Made by a program: the position numbers and the translations under genes. 8,200 nt of DNA from Faecalibacterium prausnitzii (GTDB lineage: Bacteria > Bacillota > Clostridia > Oscillospirales > Ruminococcaceae), in NCBI GenBank assembly GCA_004558805.1, contig SFDE01000037.1:1-8200 (forward strand), written 5' to 3'. The notes under the pieces were generated by a model that did no database searches, was not told the DNA's origin, and worked only from the letters and a program-made list of their open reading frames with translations. The first letter of the stretch is position 1; every line of letters starts with the position of its first letter. Of this stretch, positions 4,254 to 8,200 are shown piece after piece.

Positions 4254-6671
4254 TCACTCCAGCGGCTGGATGTCAAAGCTGAAATCCTCTTTCATCCGGT
4301 CAAAGTTGGGGTTCATACAGGGGTCCCCGGCGGCAAGCTGCTTTGCCCACCGCTGCTGGAACCGCTTTACCTCGGACTCGAACCGCTTGCGCTTTACCGG
4401 GTCCTCGTCCAGACCCCGGCTCTTGCTCTCGTAGTGGTACAGCTGGGCAAAGGGGGTAAAGACGTTGGTGTAGCCTGCCTCCCGGACCCGGACGCAGAAG
4501 TCCACGTCGTTGAAGGCAACGGCAAAGCTCTCGTCCAGACCCCCCACCTGCTCATACACTGCCTTGCGCACCATGAGGCAGGCGGCGGTGACGGCGTACA
4601 CATCCTGTGCGTAGACCAGACGTCCCATATAGCCGGGGTGTCCCACCGGGAAGTTCTTGTGCATATGCGCTGCCAGCGTCAAAAAGCCAAAGCCGATGCC
4701 TGCATGCTGGATGGTGTTGTCCGGGTACAGCAGCTTTGCGCCCACGCAGCCCACCCGGTCCTGCTGGGCGTACATGACCATCTCCTCCATCCAGCGGGGG
4801 GCGATGACCTCGGTGTCATTGTTCAGCAGCAGCAGGTATTCGCCGGTCGCCGCCTTGGCTCCAAAGTTGTTCAGGGAGCTGTAGTTGAAGCCGGTGCCCT
4901 GCCAGTACAGCACCTTCAGATTTTCCGGGTGCTCCTTCTGCAGCTGGTCGTAGCAGCGGAAGGTGGCAGGCTCCTTGCTGTTGTTCTCGATGATAATGAT
5001 CTCAAAGTCCGGATAGGTGGACCGGCGGTAGATGGATTCCACGCAGGTGCGCAGGTCCGAAGCATGGTCGCAGCTGGGGATCAGGATGCTGACCCTGCCG
5101 GGCTTGGTGATGGTGTAGTCGGTCTTGTAGAAACCCGGGGTATCCGGGATCATGGACACATCGTCCACCGGTACCCCCACCCGCTGGTAGTGGGCACGGA
5201 GCGCCTTCACGGCAGATTCCAGACAGTACATCTTGGCAGAAATATTACTTGCCACGCTGGTGGGACTGGATCGCCAGTAGTAAAGGATGTGGGGAATGTG
5301 GACCACCTTCTGCGCCTGCTCGGTGAGACGGAGGTAAAGGTCGTAGTCCTGACTGCCGTTGAACTCTGCCCGCTCGTCTCCGCCTACCTTTGCCAGCAGG
5401 GCGGCGCTGAACACGCTGAGGTGACAGATATAATTGTTGGACCGCAGGTTGTCCAGCATATAATCCGGCTTAAAGTGGTACACGGTGAGATGGTCGATGC
5501 CCCCTTCAAAGGTCACCTCATCGGTGTACACAAAGTCCGCACTCTGTTTTACAATGGCATCTGCCACATACCACAGTGCACAGGGGTGAAGGATGTCATC
5601 GTGGTCCAGCAGGGCGATATAGTCCCCGGTGGCAAAGGCAAAGCCCTGATTGGTGTTGCCGGCAATGCCCTCGTTGCGGTCCAGCTTTTTGTACCGGATG
5701 CGGCTGTCGGAGGCGGCACGCTCCAGCACGGTGCGCCCTACTTCTTCCTGCTGCCCAGCGTCCACCATACACAGCTCCCAGTTCTGGTAGGTCTGGTTCT
5801 GCACCGAGTCCAGCAGCTCCACAAGGAACTGCTGAGGAGTGTTGTACAGGGGCACCACGATGCTGATCTTAGGACCTGCCGGCTGTGCCGCCGCCTGCTT
5901 CACCAGCAGTTCCGGGGTGGCAAAGCGGTCTGCACGCATGACCTTGCCGGGGAAAAGTCTGCCGTACTCCCGCCGTGCCTTTGCCTGAGCACGGACTCCG
6001 GCGATGCCTACCCGGCGCAGGGTGGCAAAGAACACAAACAGGGGGAAGGTGTGCCACAGCTGCCGGCACTTGCTCACCAGATACCGCAGCGGCCAGCTCA
6101 GCTTCCAGAAAGTGGAATTGACCACCCCGTTGAGGGTCTTTTCCAGGCTCTGCTCGTGGCTGCGGCTCAGGGACAGGTCACTGCGCAGCCGTTCCAGCTG
6201 GGCAGACTGTTCCTGTGCGGTGTGCTCGGCGTTCCACAGCCGCTCCCGCAGCCCGTCCAGCTCCTTTTCGTAACACACCAGCTGGTCCTCCGGCGGCAGC
6301 GGCTCGCCCTTGCGGAACAATGCGGTCAGCTGTCCCCGGGCACGGTCCTTCCAGTCAAAGTCCCGGACGTAGCCCTTCTGTGCCAGCTGTGCGGCGCAGG
6401 AGGCAAACGCAGTCTCCTCCCCGCACACCAGCAGCACCTGCTGTCCCAGTGTTTCCGGCAGCGGTTCCCACGCCGGGTCCTCCATCACCAGCAGCGCCGG
6501 GGCAGCATCGGTCAGCACTGCACCGGAGTGTTCCAGCTCCTGTTCCAGCACTCCCCTGCCACCTGCCACCTGCACACTGCCGGGGGCAAGCTCCCGCAGG
6601 ATGCGCTGTGCCAGCTGCCGGCAGCGCTGGGTCTCTTTTTTATTTTCCTTATTTTCCTGTTCCAACTCCAT
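4254..6671 (-). CDS. Large glycosyltransferase with two GT2 domains and an N-terminal coiled coil
   Basis: An 805-residue protein, probably a bifunctional enzyme adding sugars to a cell-surface polysaccharide on the cytosolic membrane face. Residues 1-125 show no family I recognise. Residues 128-185 are a heptad-rich, charged coiled coil, followed by a basic and aromatic stretch (about 186-225) that could touch the membrane. GT2 domain one spans about 268-385, with KISIVVPLYNT and the DHDD metal site at 356-359, then LHP. GT2 domain two spans about 525-760, with RVSILIPSCDH, the DxD-equivalent NND (617-619), GGLDESF and NDVD (721-724). No signal peptide is evident. I prefer ATG 6671, preceded by GGAGAG at seven bases; an upstream in-frame GTG at 6686 has no good ribosome binding site. 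Tandem GT2 proteins of this kind occur in O-antigen, rhamnan and capsule loci. The exact sugars cannot be read from sequence. Confidence 0.9.
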   Translation of the reverse strand: MELEQENKENKKETQRCRQLAQRILRELAPGSVQVAGGRGVLEQELEHSGAVLTDAAPALLVMEDPAWEPLPETLGQQVLLVCGEETAFASCAAQLAQKGYVRDFDWKDRARGQLTALFRKGEPLPPEDQLVCYEKELDGLRERLWNAEHTAQEQSAQLERLRSDLSLSRSHEQSLEKTLNGVVNSTFWKLSWPLRYLVSKCRQLWHTFPLFVFFATLRRVGIAGVRAQAKARREYGRLFPGKVMRADRFATPELLVKQAAAQPAGPKISIVVPLYNTPQQFLVELLDSVQNQTYQNWELCMVDAGQQEEVGRTVLERAASDSRIRYKKLDRNEGIAGNTNQGFAFATGDYIALLDHDDILHPCALWYVADAIVKQSADFVYTDEVTFEGGIDHLTVYHFKPDYMLDNLRSNNYICHLSVFSAALLAKVGGDERAEFNGSQDYDLYLRLTEQAQKVVHIPHILYYWRSSPTSVASNISAKMYCLESAVKALRAHYQRVGVPVDDVSMIPDTPGFYKTDYTITKPGRVSILIPSCDHASDLRTCVESIYRRSTYPDFEIIIIENNSKEPATFRCYDQLQKEHPENLKVLYWQGTGFNYSSLNNFGAKAATGEYLLLLNNDTEVIAPRWMEEMVMYAQQDRVGCVGAKLLYPDNTIQHAGIGFGFLTLAAHMHKNFPVGHPGYMGRLVYAQDVYAVTAACLMVRKAVYEQVGGLDESFAVAFNDVDFCVRVREAGYTNVFTPFAQLYHYESKSRGLDEDPVKRKRFESEVKRFQQRWAKQLAAGDPCMNPNFDRMKEDFSFDIQPLE

Positions 6672-6688
6672 GCCTGTTCTCTCCACTT

Positions 6689-6713
6689 CCGGGGCGGCTC
6701 AGCCCTGCCCCGG
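6689..6713 (-). promoter_or_regulatory. Leader hairpin just upstream of the glycosyltransferase start
   Basis: CCGGGGC (6689-6695) pairs with GCCCCGG (6707-6713), and the loop holds a further GGC/GCC pairing. It lies in the leader between the promoter at 6742-6770 and the GGAGAG ribosome binding site. It could stabilise the mRNA or modulate translation. No T tract follows it, so it is not a terminator. Confidence 0.5.
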
Positions 6714-6741
6714 TTCCTCCATTGAATTCACAAACGTGTAT

Positions 6742-6770
6742 AGTATACCAAATCCCGCCCCATTTGAGAA
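6742..6770 (-). promoter_or_regulatory. Promoter of the glycosyltransferase operon
   Basis: On the minus strand TTCTCA (6765-6770) is spaced 17 bases from TATACT (6742-6747), which is preceded by TGG, an extended -10. The start of transcription should be near 6735. It lies directly after the stop of the SpoIID-like gene. I see no terminator between them, so some read-through from that gene is also likely. Confidence 0.7.
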
Positions 6771-6785
6771 GCAGAGGACGGAATT

Positions 6786-7865
6786 TTAGCCAAACAATCC
6801 CCGCAGCCAACCAAACAGTCCACCGCCGCTGCTGCCCTGGGTCCGGATGGATGCCCCCGTATAGTAGTGCTTCAGGATATCCCGGTAGCCCATCTTCTGC
6901 TCTGCCGCATAGCCCACAGCGCCGCACTGACTCATGCCCACGCCGTGCCCAAAGCCGTAGTAGGTCATGCAGGGGGTGCCGCTCTGGTCGGTGCCAAAAT
7001 CGAAGCAGTACCGGGACGAAACGAACTGGTTGATGTAGCGGTAGCTGCGTCCGTTGGACACAAAGGTGTTGTACAGCACATACCCTCCCAGACTTTTGTG
7101 GCTGGTGTCGGCGCTGACATAGGGCGCACCGGTACGGCTGTCGTTGTACTCCACATATGTGTAGTCCTTGCCGATGCACCGGCGCAGAAGGTTGTGGTAC
7201 TGCTCCTCGTAGGGGCTTTCCACGCTTTGCAGGTAGGGCACATCGGTGCCCCATGCGTCCCGGCTGGCGCAGGTGCCGTACACGCCGGTCTGGGTGTTGT
7301 AGCCGGCACTGGCAGACCACACGGCGTCGCAGACGCTGCCGTTGTACACCAGCACCTCATTCTTTACCGGCTCCACCGCCCGGCGGATCGCCTCCCGGGT
7401 GGAGGCAGGGATGCTGCTCACCGGGGTGTAGATCAGAGCGTTGGCGGAAGAACCGTACTGCTTCTGGTACTCCAGATAGGAGTGGATCGCCACCGCCTGC
7501 GCTTTCCACGCCTGCTGGGCGGCGCCGGAGCTGACATAGCTGCCGATGGACCCCAGCTCGGTGTAGGTGATGCCCACCAGACAGTCCACCAGATCCAGCG
7601 TCACGTTCCGCCGCAGTCCCTTGCCCTTGATGTTCAGATAGGGCAGGGTGATCTTATCCTTGGAGCCGAAAAGCCAGCTGATGCAGTTTTCCTCCTCCAC
7701 CGGGATCAGGGTGGTGTTTGCACCGCCCATGGTGGTAGGGGCAGACGGGGCGGCAGGCAGTTCCTGCTCCGCAGCTGCGGCTGCCGCCGGGATGCACAGG
7801 CAGAGCACCGCTGCCAAAAACGCCGCCGCTGCACGGCGGAAGAATGTACGGGTAGTATGGTTCAA
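6786..7865 (-). CDS. Secreted SpoIID/LytB-domain protein, putative peptidoglycan lytic enzyme
   Basis: The 359-residue protein belongs to the SpoIID/LytB family, whose sporulation members are lytic transglycosylases that cut stem-peptide-free glycan; others modify or activate amidases. A signal peptide is plain: FFRR, then a hydrophobic stretch ending in AAAAAAEQ near residue 32. No lipobox is seen. The domain shows YTELGSI with Glu103 at the likely catalytic position, KAQAVAIHSY (121-130), SASAGYNTQ (184-192), WGTDVPYLQSVESP (205-218) and the hallmark GFGHGVGMSQCGA (304-316). The C-terminus is a glycine linker and GLFGWLRGLFG. The start is TTG 7865, chosen because AGGAGGGG lies six bases upstream; a TTG at 7889 has no such site. 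It is divergent from the tRNA and upstream of the glycosyltransferases. A role in sporulation is not implied. Cell-wall remodelling beside polysaccharide synthesis fits. Confidence 0.9.
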   Translation of the reverse strand: MNHTTRTFFRRAAAAFLAAVLCLCIPAAAAAAEQELPAAPSAPTTMGGANTTLIPVEEENCISWLFGSKDKITLPYLNIKGKGLRRNVTLDLVDCLVGITYTELGSIGSYVSSGAAQQAWKAQAVAIHSYLEYQKQYGSSANALIYTPVSSIPASTREAIRRAVEPVKNEVLVYNGSVCDAVWSASAGYNTQTGVYGTCASRDAWGTDVPYLQSVESPYEEQYHNLLRRCIGKDYTYVEYNDSRTGAPYVSADTSHKSLGGYVLYNTFVSNGRSYRYINQFVSSRYCFDFGTDQSGTPCMTYYGFGHGVGMSQCGAVGYAAEQKMGYRDILKHYYTGASIRTQGSSGGGLFGWLRGLFG

Positions 7866-7871
7866 AGGGAT

Positions 7872-7879
7872 CCCCTCCT
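7872..7879 (-). promoter_or_regulatory. Strong Shine-Dalgarno AGGAGGGG deciding the TTG start
   Basis: AGGAGGGG lies six bases before TTG 7865 on the minus strand. No in-frame ATG or GTG is available near the signal peptide, so this site fixes the rare TTG as the start of the SpoIID-like gene. Confidence 0.75.
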
Positions 7880-7904
7880 GTTTTTGCAAAATGGATACCT
7901 TTAT

Positions 7905-7933
7905 AGTGTAGCACAGCCCGTGGCTCCGGGCAA
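7905..7933 (-). promoter_or_regulatory. Promoter of the SpoIID-like gene
   Basis: On the minus strand TTGCCC (7928-7933) is 17 bases from TACACT (7905-7910), which is preceded by TGC, an extended -10. Transcription should start near 7898, leaving a leader of about 33 bases. The promoter is divergent from the tRNA promoter about 50 bases away. Confidence 0.65.
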
Positions 7934-7972
7934 GAACCGGACTTATGTTTTTTGGCAGGCTGCCGCACCGGC

Positions 7973-8014
7973 AAAAAATTTTTTCTTGATTTTATCCGCC
8001 GAATTCGTTATAAT
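7973..8014 (+). promoter_or_regulatory. tRNA-Leu promoter with UP-like A/T tract
   Basis: TTGATT (7986-7991), a 17-base spacer and a perfect TATAAT (8009-8014) form a near-consensus promoter. Directly upstream lies AAAAAATTTTTT (7973-7984), at the position where UP elements contact the RNA polymerase alpha subunit. Transcription should start near 8021, about 14 bases before the mature tRNA. Confidence 0.85.
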
Positions 8015-8034
8015 AGCTGTGTTGTTGAATATGC

Positions 8035-8118
8035 GCCGGTGTGTCGGAATGGCAGACGAGGGGGACTCAAAATCCCTTGTGCTAATAACACGTGTGGGTT
8101 CGACCCCCACCACCGGCA
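8035..8118 (+). tRNA. tRNA-Leu (CAA)
   Basis: An 84-base class II tRNA. The acceptor GCCGGTG (8035-8041) pairs with CACCGGC (8111-8117), with A as discriminator. The D arm is TCG/CGA (8044-8046/8057-8059). The anticodon stem GGGGA/TCCCT (8061-8065/8073-8077) encloses CTCAAAA with anticodon CAA at 8068-8070, reading UUG. The long variable arm (8078-8093) has a GTG/CAC stem, and the T arm is GTGGG-TTCGACC-CCCAC (8094-8110). The 3' CCA is not encoded and must be added. I see no integrated element at the 3' end. Confidence 0.97.
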
Positions 8119-8126
8119 TAAAAAGG

Positions 8127-8160
8127 AAGCCCTCCAGCTTGTCTGGGGGGCTTTCTTTTT
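8127..8160 (+). terminator. Bidirectional rho-independent terminator after tRNA-Leu
   Basis: AAGCCCTCCAG (8127-8137) pairs with CTGGGGGGCTT (8143-8153) over 11 bp with one wobble and a 5-base loop, followed by TCTTTTT. An A run upstream (8120-8124) supplies a T tract on the minus strand, so it could also stop a convergent gene entering from the right edge. Confidence 0.9.
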
Positions 8161-8200
8161 ATCTGCGGCGTGTGAGCGGGTCGAACAGCACGACCCTGCA
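8159..8200 (-). CDS. Possible 3' end of a convergent gene cut by the window edge
   Basis: Thirteen sense codons read on the minus strand from the right edge end in TAA at 8159-8161 (residues CRVVLFDPLTRRR). The stop abuts the minus-strand side of the bidirectional terminator, the usual layout for a gene end. The stretch is far too short to identify a product, and chance is possible. Confidence 0.35.
   Translation of the reverse strand, partial: CRVVLFDPLTRRR

Noticed and set aside
4170..6725. 851-codon plus-strand open frame
   Set aside because: It lies opposite the double-GT2 gene, whose motifs are unmistakable. The plus-strand frame is rich in Val, Leu, His and Gln and has no domain; it is a typical high-GC antisense shadow.
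8119..8200. Integration of a mobile element at the tRNA-Leu 3' end
   Set aside because: A normal terminator follows directly, and neither an integrase nor a repeated tRNA end is in view.

Overview
The window looks like a chromosomal piece of a high-GC gut Firmicute, most like Faecalibacterium, Gemmiger or Subdoligranulum (Oscillospiraceae). This is judged from codon use, from extended -10 and sigma-A-type promoters, from a SpoIID/LytB-family secreted protein, and from intergenic palindromic repeats with CCCTCTCAGTC and CCCTCATCCGTC ends, which I recall from that group. The genus is an inference. All protein genes lie on the minus strand, so the window reads right to left; only the tRNA is on the plus strand.

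Right part (6672-8200): a plus-strand tRNA-Leu(CAA), with its own near-consensus promoter and UP-like A/T tract, ends at a strong, apparently bidirectional terminator. The last 42 bases may be the 3' end of a convergent minus-strand gene. Divergent from the tRNA is a secreted SpoIID/LytB-domain protein that starts with TTG.

Middle part (3409-6770): a two-gene glycosyltransferase operon has its own promoter and a leader hairpin. It encodes an 805-residue protein with two GT2 domains and an N-terminal coiled coil, followed by a short WbbL-like GT2 enzyme. It ends at a perfect 16-bp terminator hairpin.

Spacer (2729-3408): about 680 bases without a credible gene, but crowded with hairpins and at least one compound palindromic element.

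Left part (1-2728): a good promoter drives rmlA, rmlD and rmlB, the dTDP-L-rhamnose precursor genes. Together with the glycosyltransferases they suggest assembly of a rhamnose-containing cell-surface polysaccharide. rmlC is not in the window. A second palindromic element, related to the one in the spacer, sits between rmlD and rmlB. rmlB itself has lost its first roughly 17 codons, including the GxxGxxG NAD-binding motif. This is the most notable observation here: the rhamnose pathway may be broken at this locus, or a second rmlB copy may exist elsewhere. I saw no clear evidence of a wholly new multi-gene system.
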